A stretch of DNA of 64,000 bases from Tolypocladium sp. Sup5 PDA-1. Its lineage: Eukaryota; Ascomycota; Sordariomycetes; Hypocreales; Ophiocordycipitaceae. The stretch is from assembly GCA_000750105.3 (NCBI GenBank), contig JPHH03000025.1, positions 310,001 to 374,000 on the forward strand, given 5' to 3'. The number at the start of each line of letters is the position of its first letter. The stretch's first letter is position 1. Under the pieces are notes generated by a model that was not told the DNA's origin, made no database searches, and saw nothing but the letters and a program-made list of their open reading frames with translations. The translations under genes were made by a program, and so were the position numbers. Positions 42,803-55,300 of this stretch are shown here, piece by piece.

Positions 42803-45441
42803 CTACCAGCTCGAAGGTCCAATAGGCTCCTGGCCCTCGACGAAAACCTTAGTAACGGCAGTTCCGTTGTTATCCAAGGTGTTGGTAATGACGGTCGTGC
42901 CCCACCAGGCAGGCATATTGGTTTCACTGAGACCGAGGCCGAGACCAGAGATGACGGTGCAAAGAGCAGTTCCGATGTCGAGGGCACCGGACAGGGCATA
43001 GTTGTAGCGAGCTGCAGGTCAAAATTAGCTTCTGCTGACACCAAGGACAGGGAGTGAGGGATAAAAACGTACACCACCAGCCGAAGTAGCGTCGGCGAAT
43101 AAGGGCGTTGAAGATGAGACCGACAATGACCCACTGGAAGAGGAAGTAGAGGGTAGCGGGAGGGATCATGCCAGCAGCGCCGAACATGGCGGGCGTGACG
43201 ACATAACGCGCCCAAGAACGGGGATAGCGCCGGGCAACAAAGTACTGGATCACAGGCAGAGAGAAGCCGATGAGCCAGAACCAGTTTGTCCAGGCGTAGA
43301 TGCTGCCAGGGCCGAAGACCTTGGCAGGGCCAATGACACCCCAGATGACACTGGCGTTGTAGAAGGTGCGGGCGTTGGGGCAGGTCAGGCCCTGGGACTG
43401 GTGGGGAGTGCAGATGCCCTCAATGTTTCCTCGGAGGAAGTTGTAGGTGGAAATCTGCACGAAGGAGAGCCAGATGACGGCAAAGGCCTGAGCGGCGAAC
43501 ATGCTGCGGGGAGGAACCTTCATGTAGTGGCCAACCTTCATGTCGGAAATGTAGTTGAGGCCGTTGTACGACAACATGTAACCCCAGGACTTGAAGAGCA
43601 TCATGGCGACGGGGCGGCCGGGCATCATGTATCCGACAATCATCTCGGTAATGACGTTGAGACCAGTCTGCTGGTTGGTGATGGCCTGGACCATGCCGAT
43701 GGGGATGAACAGGACAACACCAATAAGGATGCAGATGATATACGCCCACCAGGGAAGGTGAGTCTTCCAGACCTGGCTAGCAATCATACCAAAGGCAAAG
43801 CTGACGGCAAAGATGGAAAGGAACCACCACTCGGGCGCCTCCTTGTACTTTCGCATGAGCTTCAGGTGAACGTCAGGCTCTTCGTACTTGGAATTCCAAG
43901 CGCGGTTCCAGACATCAGAACCATAGAAGAGGGCGACGTGAGTGACAGTGGAGATGAGGGTGGCGAAGGACAGGCCGTACGAGAGCGAGAAGGTCGGGCC
44001 TAGCAGAATAGGCGAGTATTCCTTGTAGGCAGTTTCGTTGACCGTGAAGTCGGGCGTGAGAATGCGGCTGGTGTTGTAGTTCTCCGCATATCGGTCGAAG
44101 TTCTGGTTGGCGCTCACAGGCAGGTAGCGGTAGAATTCAGGGCCAGCCCAGGCCAGGCCAATGGCACCAATTGTAGTGAGGATAACACCAGCAGTGACGT
44201 TGAGAATGGCAAAGGCAGGAGTCTGAAGAGGAGAACCCAGGAAGGCGGTAACGGTGGACCAATCGAAGGAGATGGGGAGGAGGCCGAGACCAGTGTTTCC
44301 ACCGAAGATTTGGTTGACGACAACGTTGGTCGGCGCAATCCACGTGGCGAACATGAACATGGACAGGAAGGGGGCAATGACCAGAGGGAACCACTCCCAG
44401 CCAAAGGTGGCCAGGGAAACGATGAGGAAGAAGCTATATCGGCCAATCTTCCAGCCGTTAGTCTGCGAGGGGTCCGAGGGCCTGTGGTCGTGCAGCGAGT
44501 ACATGACGGTGCAAGTAATCAGGGTCGCGGGCCACACCATGGACGACGGCCAGACGAGAAATCGTCGGGCAACACCAGCAACGCCGAAGCCCATAGCCTG
44601 AGTAGACAGCATGAGAAGGAGCTGGAAGCCCCACTTGAACTGCTGCTTGTAGAAGATTTCCTGGGCCAGGAGAATGTCGATGGAGTAGCTGACGGCTGAA
44701 CCAGCAGCAGTCATCATGGTGATGATGGTGTGCTCCTTGACGTTGAATGGTCCGGGGTTCAGCTCGATTAGCTGGCCAAACAACGTGAACGACTTTTTGG
44801 GCATGGCCTTGGCCCAGCCGACACCCATGCTGCACGAAAAGTGGTCAGCGTCTACTCTTGTCGAGCGGAACGAACTTGAAGGGGATGGGGGCATGAACTC
44901 ACGGGTAGGCGATCAACTGCACGACAGTGGACGAGATGGAGATGGGAGTTCGGCGCAGGCCGAGGAGAACGTTGCAGGCGGCGACGATGGTGCAGAGGAA
45001 GAAACCAATGGTCCAAGCGCGAACGGTGTTGACTGGCACCTCGATGTCATGAGGCGGCACCTGAAGAGAAGTCGGTCAGTTCTGTGTTCTCCAGATGGAT
45101 GCTCGACTTCCGCTTGCTGATTCTTGCGAGCCCATCTGGACCGGGGAGATGAGGAAACTTACCGAAGAGCGAACTTCGGGGTAAGGCGAGTCCTCCTGGA
45201 TGAGCGACTCGTCAATGGCAGCCTCCTTCTCGGCGTTGCCAGAGGCGAGGGCATCGTCGATGTTGTCGAGCTTGTCGATATCCAGGAAGGGATCCCACTT
45301 GTGCTGCTTCCTGAAGCGCCGGAGCTCCCTCTCGGGGTTGTGGTCGGCGGAGACGGCGGGGAGAATCTCAGCGCCGGTCGTCTCAGCACCTTCAGCTGGC
45401 GTCTCGCGCGACTTGACGCCGAAGCGTTCCTTGAAGCCCAT
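42803..45441 (-). CDS. Oligopeptide transporter, OPT superfamily (small-peptide type)
   Basis: OPT proteins are proton-coupled plasma-membrane importers of tetra- and pentapeptides and related compounds such as glutathione. Exons 45441-45163, 45060-44903, 44829-43073 and 43011-42803 join in frame to 800 residues. An acidic cytosolic N-terminus ends in EDSPYPEVRSSV, the family's lead-in to the first helix (RAWTIGFFLCTIVAACNVLL). Typical blocks are NPGPFNVKEH, the PNVVVNQIFGGNTGLGLLPI-like TNVVVNQIFGGNTGLGLLPI, the conserved KVGHYMKVPPR, and near the end RYFGWWSRYNY, which is only recovered by splicing the last intron. About a dozen or more hydrophobic segments are present. The end is IGPSSW with a stop at 42803-42805. 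Substrate cannot be inferred. Confidence 0.93.
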
Positions 45442-46204
45442 GATGCTGGGTCTTGTGCGCGCTCTGCTCCACTGTTGGACGAAGGGTTCCTGACAGGAGG
45501 GAGGCAAGACGTCTGACAAGTGAAGAGGAAGAGAGGGTCCGTGGTGAGAGGGAGGGACGAGCTGGAGTTTATATCCAACCCTGGGGACAGGCGAGAGGCG
45601 ACTGGTAAGGGGGTCCGCTCGAATCGAGGAGGAGGTGTGTTGGTGGCAGCTGCACGCCAAGGCAAGAGGCAACCTCACGAACCATCAAGTCAGCCGCCAT
45701 CCGGGTGATTTGGTCATGGACGGACGCAGACAAGGTCGCTCCGGGTCTGGGCTTGGCTTGCGCGATGGCCATCCCGCCAGACGCTCGCGCTGTTGGAACC
45801 TTGGCGTTGGCGCATGGTCAGAATGCGGAAGCAGCACAGAGACCAGACCACTGACACGCCCCTGGGCCACCCCTCCAACCCCTGTCCCCCATATCAGCCA
45901 CCCACCCCTGCCCGTACGAGTATCTCGCGCGGGCGCTGGCGACGGATGGATCATGGGAGGCTTGAGAGCTGGCTGCTCGTCGTCCGTCTCCATGTGGCAC
46001 CCGCAAAGACCCCCGGGTTGCGATAGGGTAGGCGGCGCTGACTTGCCTAATGAAGCGAGCAACCCGCCGGCCAGTGCGGAACTGCCGTCTTACCCGTATT
46101 GGCGACCCGACATATGCGCGCGTGCGAGCTGTGGGGGATGAAGAAAGTATCCGTAAGTTGATGTTGAATTGAGGAGTGACGAAGCAAGTAAATGGTGTTG
46201 GAGA

Positions 46205-46213
46205 TACGGAGTA
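46205..46213. repeat. TACGGAGTA motif copy
   Basis: Intergenic copy of the recurrent 9-mer in the gene-free block. Confidence 0.6.
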
Positions 46214-47107
46214 GATGGCCTGCGCTTTCCACCTCAGTTTAGGGGAGACAGCTGGCAGACAGGCGCTCAATTGGCCCTTCCTTGTTGGGCACTGGGCGCT
46301 TGCTTGGCGCGCCCTGTTGCCCGCTCCCGTCTGCACCATGTCGAGAAAGGCGTTCTTGAACCCGACAGCCACAGCAATAAGGTGGCCGGCATTCAGACAT
46401 TCACTGATCGATCGCCCACTATCTGGGAGGCAAAAACTCGAAAACTCTGCGCATCATGGCCATGGCCATCGCCAGCATCGCACACCCTCTCGGCCAACGC
46501 AGCAGGGCCAGCCAGGGACGTTCGTCGAGGCGATTCTCACTATCAATGATGCCCATCGATGTTCCACATTGCCGCCGCTTTCGTGATAAAGCCAGGGACA
46601 TCGTACACACCACTGACGGTGGTGGTGGCGCTTGTTACAGGCCACCAGGCCAGCAAGTTGCAACTCACCTCAGCTTCTAAGCCAGTCTCAGGTGCTGAAC
46701 TGCTGAAGTTACCAAGTACAATACGGACTACTCAGTGGGGCTTCCCCCTGGTCTCCGCGCGCATACTTAGCGCCTTCCTTATCTTTGAGGTTCTTTTGTA
46801 CTAGACGTTTTTTGCACCAACCGTCTCCAACAGCCCGGGCCCGAGGCAGGAGCGTCCCCAGGATCTATTATGAACTTGCCTACGCAACTGCTCTCTGCGG
46901 GAAGGCTCGCTGGGGGAATGAGATGTTAGTTTGCTGGACAGGCGGAGGCAGGCGCCGAATCAGGATGCAGCTCTCCCGTCTGGGCCCTATCGCGAGCGGT
47001 TTTGCCTTGCAATTACCACCACCGAAACAGACGAGGAATACCGTTGGGTCTCACTCCCACAACTCTATCGCGATATCGATGCAAAATTGCATGGATGCAA
47101 CAGTATC

Positions 47108-47116
47108 TACGGAGTA
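47108..47116. repeat. TACGGAGTA motif copy
   Basis: Intergenic copy of the recurrent 9-mer in the gene-free block. Confidence 0.6.
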
Positions 47117-49822
47117 CAGCACTGTGGGGGCCTTTGCCTTAAGTCATCACCTGCCGGCGAGCGAGCACGCGGCGAGCACGCCCACCACACACAGACATTG
47201 AAGCATTCCGCTGTCGTGATTGCTGACGACCCCGACCCTCGGGCCTGCAGTGGGTTCGAGCGAGATCACTGGAAGCAGTGGAAGTGAAAGCAGTGAAGCC
47301 TCGGGGAGAAGCGCCACGCCTGCGATCGCCCAATTGACCACTGACCTCACCAGGCCCAGACCCCTGATCCCGTCCCCCGCGACCAGACTGAGCCCAACCC
47401 CGGGATCGCCTGGCCAATTGTGGTGGGCGCCTCTTCCGCCAACGGGCAGGACGGCAGTTTCGCCTCCTGGTGCTGCTCTGGGTGCTAACCCGCAACCGGC
47501 AGGAAAAGGACTGCTCTGGCTGGACGATGGCTTGAGAGGCCACCCCCAGTGCGGCATCTCACAAGCCGCAACCAACAGCCTCCCGCCGGCGCACCAACCA
47601 TCGTTTGCGTGGCGGGCCAGGGTTGCCCCAGCTGGCTGCTGCCCTGCATGGTGCATCTCGACCGAGGGAGCCACCAGCCCCGGATCGTGCACCGAAACCG
47701 ACCTGAACCCTGCACCGACCGGGGTCCCCCGCCAGCTAGTCGACCCGTGAGAAGGAGGCGATTTGATTTTCGATGAACTTTTGTTTCCTCCAAGATGGCG
47801 CTATCCGCACACGACATGTGACCAGCTCATTGTCGCGTGCGAAGTGGTTCGAGCTTCAACCTTTGTGTTCCTTCCCATGCCCTTGGCAACCTTGTTTTGG
47901 CTGTATTGCCTCTCATTCGCCATTGCCCTCGACAACAGGACGGCCGGCCATTCCATTTATTCTATGGACTATTACCGCTACGAAGCACGGTTGCTTCCAA
48001 TACGGGACTCGTACATGTTGATAGTGACACCAGCTAGCTGTACTGGGCCGCCTATGCTTATCTGCAGTTCCCTTTCCGACGAGCCAACTGTCGCGCGTCT
48101 CGGAGGGCGCCGTCGCATCAGCAACCCTCGGCACGTGGCAACTCTGGTTCCCTTGCTCACTAGACAGGTCGGTCGTCTGGCCCGGCCAAAATGAGAAGTA
48201 ATACTGCGTGCCTGCATCCGCCGTAGCATTTTGCGACATGCCCGCGGTGTTTTCACCATACGTACTCGTACATACTGCCAACACAGTCGTCGTCAAGCGG
48301 TTCCGACCGGTTATAGACTGCGGCGGCTTCATATCCGAACCGTTGACGGATCACTCGGCATCGCCAAGGGCATCGCCAAGTTGCAGACGCCAAGTCGGCT
48401 CAACGTTCCTAAGTGTCGTGGCTTGCCATGGCACCTACAGAGTTCTACTTGGCAGCTAGGATGTGGCTTTTGAGCTGCAGCAGTTGGGCCAGCATGGAAA
48501 TGGAATGAGAGAGCCGTTGGAAGACCTTTTGCAAGGCATGGGCCTGCAGCAGCAACCACCGCAAGTGCGGCTGGCCAGTTGTTGGTAATGGTAACACAAC
48601 CAGCTGCAAGCTAGCGGTGGTAATGCGCATGGGGTGGCCCGCGGAATGTCGCGAGTTGTCAAGCAGCCAAGCGTTTCCACCAACATGTGCAACAGGTGTC
48701 ACCACTGACCAGGCTCTGGATGAGGCGTGCGGGCACACGGGTGACGGGTGACGGGCGCCGCCAGCGCGTCCAATAGGAGCCGTATCAGGAAAGGATCGAG
48801 AGGACCGCCGGGGCATTGCAGCATCGGGATTGGGCCAAGCCGCTGACTGACAGGCGTTCTCGCATCTCAGCTCCTTCTCGGGGCTTGTTATTATAGGAAG
48901 GCCATTACTAAAAAACAATGTCTTTGGCCTGCGGTGACCTGCCGATGAGGGCTCTGGGGTAATAGGTAGCGCAGGCTGGAAATGGGGTAATGTCATCAGC
49001 ACTCCTGCAACTACAATGAAGGACCACGCCATTTACAAATGGATGTTTCCCAGCCCACTTCAGGGGCAAGGCGTAAACCGACTGTTGTGGTTAAACCAAC
49101 GACGGAGCCGAGCTCCAGCGTTGCGATATAATAAGACCGCAGCGGTAGGAATACGGAGTTCTGCAGGCCAAGGCTCGGGGCAGTCCCCTCCCATCCCCAT
49201 GGGATTTCACTAGGAGCGAATAGGCTATCGGGGGACTTTTTGTTGGCTGCCAAGCACAGGATGCATCATATGGCGGCGGAGGAGGCGTTTGGGGGCGTTT
49301 TGGGCGGCTTGCTGGCCCGTGGTAGGGGGGGTATCGGGGAAACTTGGTGAAAGCCATTGGGATCCAGCAGGATCATCCAGCCAAGCCGGGGGCCAATTAT
49401 CCGCCGCACTCATCAACCTCCTGTCCGCTGTCTGGCCGTCTGCCAACGGGCCTCTGCGCCATAGGTGGCCCTGCCTCGGCTCTTTGGCTGGGGTGAGGGT
49501 GTGCTGAGGCGAGAGGCGAGAGGCGAGGTGGCCCTGGGTATGCCAGCCTTGCTCTGGTCGAGAGTTGAGTTGAGCCGTTTGTTGGTGCGTCTGCCGGCCG
49601 TATATTATTCCCTCTCTGCGTTGGGCTCCGATTCCTATTGTCGAGCGCGGGCGGTGGCCCTCGCTTGGGCCAACCTCGGCGGCCAACAGGAGGTTTGGCT
49701 CCCCTGGACGTGGGGCTCTGATACGCCATTGTGGTGCTGCCCACGCGAGGTTGGCGATCCTGCTGGCCGCGAATGTCGCGACAAACGGTGGCGGATACGA
49801 TACCTGTCACAGGCATACAGCG

Positions 49823-49831
49823 TACGGAGTA
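49823..49831. repeat. TACGGAGTA motif copy
   Basis: Intergenic copy within CGTACGGAGTAC; about 330 bp beyond the 3' end of CBP4. Confidence 0.6.
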
Positions 49832-50163
49832 CAACGTGCAGTAGTTCGTGGTTGGGCAGACATTAACAAGCTATTGTCCAAAATTGTCTCCCCAGGTTTG
49901 GCCCAAGATGCGAGCTTCGTTTTCGAGTTGCGACGCCGCGGGTAGCTGCCTCCACCGAGTCGTCTCCGCGCTTGATGCATCCCCCGGGGCCGATCACCTC
50001 CCCCCGCCCCCCGTATGCTCCGTACCTGTCGTATGTAACGTGCAGCTCTGTACAGGGAAAATGGTGGTGGTACAATGGGAGGCACCCCAGACATCTACAT
50101 ACTGTTACAAGGTCGTCGACGGTGGCCAATGCCTCGACCAACACACCACCCTCCCAGGCGGCA

Positions 50164-50718
50164 TTATTTGGTCCCGAGGCCAGCTTCTCGCCTCATCTCG
50201 TCCCGGCGCGCATCCGCCTCGCGCTGCTGCACCCTGCCCGCCTCCAGAGCGGCCTTTCTCCGCCGCTCCTCTTCTTCTTTTACCACGATCCAGACTGGGA
50301 TTTGCCAAAAGGGTCAGCCGCACATCCTCTTATCTTCTCCGCACTCATCGAAAGGGGGGGGGGGGGGGGGACCAACTCGGTTTGTCCGACTTGGAGTATT
50401 CCTTCAGCCGCGTGACGAACTCGTCGAACTCCTGCTCGCGCTCCTCGCGCTTCTCGATGCTCTGCTTGAGCAGGTCCGGGTTGTACCGCGAGCGCAGCTC
50501 CTCCTCGGTCGGCGTGAGCCAGTACGTGAGCGCCGGTCCACCGACGCTGACAATGGCGCCTCTGTCCTCGCAATTCGTCAGCCTTGTCCCCGTGCTGCCA
50601 GTATATCCGTCGCCCGGGAGGATTTTCGCATCATCTTCGCCGTCATGCCCGTCCGTCCGACGTACCCGATCAGCACCTTGCTCCACAGCTTCCAGTTGAC
50701 GGGCCTCTTCGGAGGCAT
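50164..50718 (-). CDS. CBP4: Cbp4, assembly factor of mitochondrial complex III
   Basis: Cbp4 is an inner-membrane factor needed for cytochrome b maturation and complex III assembly, acting with the Cbp3-Cbp6 complex. Exons 50718-50666, 50561-50377 and 50294-50164 join in phase to 122 residues. The start MPPKRPVNWKLWSKVLIGG leads into the single membrane segment AIVSVGGPALTYW, followed by the family block LTPTEEELRSRYNPDLLKQS and EQEFDEFVTRLKEYSKSDKP. After the second intron the chain resumes as IWIVVKEEEERRRKAAL and ends in a charged tail EADARRDEMRREAGLGTK. The second intron begins GTTGGT and is followed at once by a run of 17 C (G on the plus strand). Small size and split exons make this gene easy to miss; the family blocks are convincing. 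Confidence 0.9.
50354..50370. repeat. 17-base G homopolymer inside a CBP4 intron
   Basis: Seventeen consecutive G on the plus strand (C on the gene strand), starting six bases into CBP4 intron 2. It lies in the intron and does not touch coding frame. Its exact length may be uncertain in an assembly. Confidence 0.8.
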
Positions 50719-52383
50719 GGTCGCTGCTCTGCGCGAATGCGAGTCGTTTGCGTTCGGCTCGGCGTTTGCGCTGCTGCGCCTGTTTCGATTCGATTCCCGT
50801 TTGTCGCCGCGCAGAGGCCGTTGACGATGGCCGTGATGCGACAGAAGCGTCATGGACTACGGTGGCGATTTTGCCATCGGCGCGGGCAGAACGCTTGCGG
50901 AAGGCGGTGAGGTGGGGATGGCATTGAGGCAAATCGCTGGCCTGGCGTATGTAAGCAGACCCAACCACCACCCACACCTTCTTTGGTGCTTCCAAAGCCC
51001 CAGGGGCAGTGTTCGGCGCGGCGCCTCCCGGGCGTGATGGTTCCCTCCATCTTGTGTGGTTCGAGAACTCCACCGACTGGATGATCATCGAGCTCGTGGT
51101 AATTTTTGGTGTTTTTTTCGGATCTGACAATCCGGAGATGTCTCGCGTTTGCGACCCGTCAATCCCGCGGCCTGGGTGCAACGTCGAATCGTCTGGGCGA
51201 TCTGCTGGTGAGACTCGGCTGTTGCGTTGCGACATCTACCCGCCTCTACGTCCGAACGACGGCGTCTGCAGATCGGCTGCAAAATTCTCCCTTCATGCTT
51301 GATTTGCTCGCGGGATCCAAGTGGATGGTTGCGTTTCTCGAGATTCTTGGTTGCTGCCCTGCGGCCCTACCCTATAGTCGGAGATTGGCTGTGCGTGAAG
51401 TACGGAAGAAACGTCGTTGAGCTGAGAGCCGGCGATCAAGTGATTGCTGGCGAGGGCTTCTCTTCCAGCATGCATACCTACGCTGTTCCTCAACCTCCCT
51501 TCCGAAGTCGAATTAAGCTCAACGGCCCGCTCTGCGCGTGGTTCACGTCCCTGTCTCGTATCCCGGCCGTATTCATGTGCATGGTCAGCACCTTGATGTT
51601 CGGCGGGGCCCCGATCGGGAATGATCAACTCGTGGTGCTTATGCGGTTGGGTCCTGTCCGAGCATGGAGCGGCCCGTCCGAGGGCTCCACGAGCTTAACC
51701 AAGATTCACGGAACTTTGACGCGCGGTTGGCGTACCCGCTTGCTACTGTACCCGACCGACGATGCCGGCGTGCTGACTCAACGGCCCACCGCGCGACTGC
51801 CGGTGTTGACGTTAAGCTCTTGAGTTTTTCACAGGAATGGCCGACGAGGATATGCATACGACCTGCGCGGTGCGGCTTGGTGAACCCTGAGCAGCCTCTC
51901 AGCCTGTATAGGGTAGCAAGACGGGCCTCGGACCCGTGACCGTCTCAGACGCTCCCGGGGAGATGGGATGGCGATGATGATGAGGAGAGGACGGAGATGA
52001 AGCGCATGCTCATTCGAAATGCGTCGGGTTACCCTGTTATGGATAAAGGCGGTGGCTTCGGAGTCATAGGCAGCATACAGTTCACATATACTGCTCCAGG
52101 GGCAGCGCGGCAGCACCGTGTCGTTCCAGATTACAGTCTGTAGATACGAAAACACAAGATTCGCTGATGAAGTTTTGTCTACGCTAGAAACCAGGACGCT
52201 GCCTGGCCAAGTCTATGGCGCTGCTTGAAGATGCAGCGGGTATCTGAATCATCGCTCATCGTTGCGAGCCACACACCAAGCCGCAAGCCCTCCTGGATAT
52301 GCCCGTGTACCATCCATAGCACCATTCGCCTCCAAGCAAACTCCGCTCACCCGTTTTGCGCCATTTACCCATAGACGAGACGC
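50719..52383. other. Intergenic region, CBP4 / RNA-dependent RNA polymerase
   Basis: Contains the CBP4 promoter (right of 50718) and the 3' end of the polymerase gene. The minus-strand frame that runs through CBP4 exon 2 stays open to 51235 but the upstream part is not conserved-looking. No further gene seen. Confidence 0.4.
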
Positions 52384-55300
52384 TCATTCGTTGTCGTCGA
52401 AGCCCATGAGGGCCGCCAGACGGTCCATGGCGTTCTCGCCTTCTGGCTCGACGGCTGCAGCCTCTCCTTCTTGCTCCTCATCTGGAGCCTGAATATTGAT
52501 GCCCTGCATGTCGGCAAGAATCTGGCTCTCTCCGTAGCCCTCGGCCAGCTGCTTCACGGCGCAACTGCCGTTCTCGCCCGAGGGCTCCTCGTTCTCGTAA
52601 AAACCCAGCAACTCTTCCCCGTTGACAGCTCCTGCATCCGGGAGACTCGCGGCCAGAGTCTCCCCCTGAGGATTGGCCACAGGGTGCACGACCTCGACGT
52701 TCACAGCTCCTGGGTCTGGGACACTCACGGTGATACTCTCTCCCCGAGGGTTGACAGACTGCGCGACTTCACCGTTGGCAGCCGCGGGAAGCGGAGATTG
52801 GGCTCCCAGATTCACAACACCCGGCGTTCTTCGCCGCGCGGCCGCCAGGTGAGACTTCTTGGGCTGGTACTTGCCGCCCGTCGCGACCCGGATCAAGACC
52901 CAGTGGAAGATCCAGGGGAAGCTGATGAACGGCATGCTCTTAGGCTCGAGGCGTCGCTCGGGGGTGATCTCGCCGGCCTCGTTGGTCGGCCCGCGGCGGT
53001 GCTCAGACAGCGCAATCTTGATCTCCTGCTCCGTGACCGTGTACATGGCCGCCACGAACCGGTCCAGCTTGTCCGGGTCGCTGCCGCCGACGGCGTCGTA
53101 GCACAGCTCCCGGAAGCGCGACTTGAGCGCGTCGTACTCGCGCCCCAGGTCCTCCTGGCGCTTGTAGTCGCTGCCGATGGCGGGCCGCGACATGGCCCAC
53201 CCCGTGTACAGCTCGAACTCGGTCGCCACGTCGTGCTGGGCGAGGATGCGGCGCACCGAGATGTCGTACTGCGACTTGATCTTGCGCGCCGCCTTGAGCG
53301 TGTCGTTGTCGAGCTCGAAGCGCGAGATGATGCGCTGGTCAAAGGGCTGCTCCCAGTGCGGCAGGAACTGGATCGTCTTCTTGACGACCTTGTCGAATAT
53401 CTTACCAAGTGCCTTGTTCGACTTGTACGAATTCCGCTTCTCCATAAAGTGCGGCCACTCTCGCGGCAGCAGAGTGGCGTTGAACTCTGCTGGATCGCCG
53501 GTCTTGGGGTAATCGACGGCTTTGGAGTGCAGCTCGGCAAGGTAGAGGCCTGGATACGGGTTAGGCGTAACGAAAACGAGTATGCGGGAAACATGTACTT
53601 ACACAGTTGCGACTTAGGCCCGCGCTCGTCTGACAATGCCAAGTGCGCAGTCGCAATCAGCGGCAGAACGTCGTTCTTCAGGTACTTGACGAAAAAGTCT
53701 CGGATATCGTTGACGTTGACATCCCTGGCCAGCTTCAAGGGCTTCGGAGCCGCGTAGTTCATGGGGGTACAGTTCCACTCTTTGGGGATCAGGTCGGGGT
53801 CCCAGATGACAAAGAAGTCGTCCCCGTCGAGGTCGCCACCAGACAACATGTTGGGAACCGGCCGGTCGCCGGTGGAGGGAAACACAACCACATCCTTCAG
53901 GTGGCGGAGCTGGGGGTTGTCTACTGCCTGCACAACCCGGATATCGCCGGGGTGAAGAGAAGGGTTTCGCCCGACTATACAAATGCCCTTGACAGTGATG
54001 GACTGATCGTAGCGAGTCGGGTCCGTGAGCTGCAGGAAGATCTGAGGCAACTTGTTGACGTCCTTGTCCGGTGATCCCTCAGTCGCAGCCGAATGGCCTC
54101 GAAGCGTGCCGGTCTCGTCTACACAACCGAGCACAAAGGCACTCTTCGCAACCTGTATTCTGGCCTTTTCCTTCAGGAGCTTCAAGGACCACGATCTCCA
54201 AAGGTTCAACAGGTTCAGCGTAAACGGCTCCAGAATCTCACTGCTTTTGAAGCCGGCCTTGAGGAGCTCGGCCAGGACCAGCGTGGACTGGTTCTCGTCC
54301 ACGAATTTGGTCAGCAGGCCGACCGCAACCGAGTTGTCCGTCATCGCGATTTGGTATTCCTTGATTTGCTGGTCCAGAAGCTTCACGAACGCGCTTGGAG
54401 GCACGCCGAGGCACTCCAAGATGGTGATTGTTTGCCGATTCAGCGTGGCCGTGGAAAACTTGGCGCAGCGGATTATCTCCAGGCCATTGGATAACGCCTT
54501 GAACTTTTCTTGGGACTCCCGCACGTGAACCTCCATCCCCTGCGCTTGTGGCCACACCGTCAAGACGCCCTTGCAGCCGCCCATCCGAAACTGAAACGCC
54601 GTCGGCTCGTCAAAGACGTCCAGGGTCATTTCCTCAATGATGAGGCGAGCGAGAAACTGGGAAATCTTGCCGACGCCGTCTGTAAAGCAGTATCCATTTC
54701 GCTCGATGTCGGGGATGACCTTGGTCTCCGGCTTGAAGATGCCACGGATTTCTCGCGTAGTAGAGAAGCATTGTCCTAGGCGAGCGGCATACTTTGCAAC
54801 GACCTTGATGTGGTTGAACTCTCCCATCCACTGCCGAATGTCGTCGCAAGACGTGTGCTCGGTTGGACAAAAGAAGTAGACGCCGCATTGCCTGAGCTGC
54901 GAGCTTCCAAAGCCGAGGAACTCGTATACGCGATCGCCGATCCGGATGCCCTGATAAAGAGCTCGAAGAATTCGCTTCCAAATGTCGTCGTTCTGCTTCT
55001 TGTTGATGCTGATTCGTCCCTGCTCCGCCTCCTCGATAAACTGAACGCGCAAGAAGCGGTCCTGCATGTGGTTGTACTTGCGCACGACTCTGTTGGACGT
55101 TTCCACGGTCGGCGAGTTATATCGGATCGTGGTTGGGGTGATGACGGCCTTGCGCACCAGCGTGCAGTAGTAGGGGAACTTGACATTTGGAACGTAGGAC
55201 TCGGCGTCAGAGCTTGCGAATAGCTCCATGGGGTCATAGAGTGTCTCGCCTTGATCGACTAGATACTCGAGTCGACGTGTGGCATCGAATGGCTTCAGGG

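Larger units (their letters stand above)
45442..50163. other. 4.7-kb gene-free block
   Basis: The longest stretch without a supportable gene. Open frames occur on both strands but have no family similarity, no coherent splice structure and overlapping partners of equal length, as expected in GC-rich sequence. TACGGAGTA copies lie at 46205-46213, 47108-47116 and 49823-49831. The right end holds the 3' side of CBP4; the left end the OPT promoter, C/T-rich on the coding strand (about 45480-45560). A non-coding RNA or a rapidly evolving gene could be hidden here. Confidence 0.4.

Noticed and set aside
45442..50163. Several 100-180-codon frames, for example 47220-47750 plus and 47147-47692 minus
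   Set aside because: Overlapping frames on both strands with equal lengths, low-complexity composition and no family blocks.
50345..51235. 296-codon minus-strand frame as one protein
   Set aside because: Only its last part is CBP4 exon 2; the upstream part is CBP4 exon 1 in another frame, intron and promoter.
52471..53757. 428-codon plus-strand frame over the RNA-dependent RNA polymerase
   Set aside because: It crosses the polymerase intron and both exons in antisense; codon bias follows the minus-strand gene.
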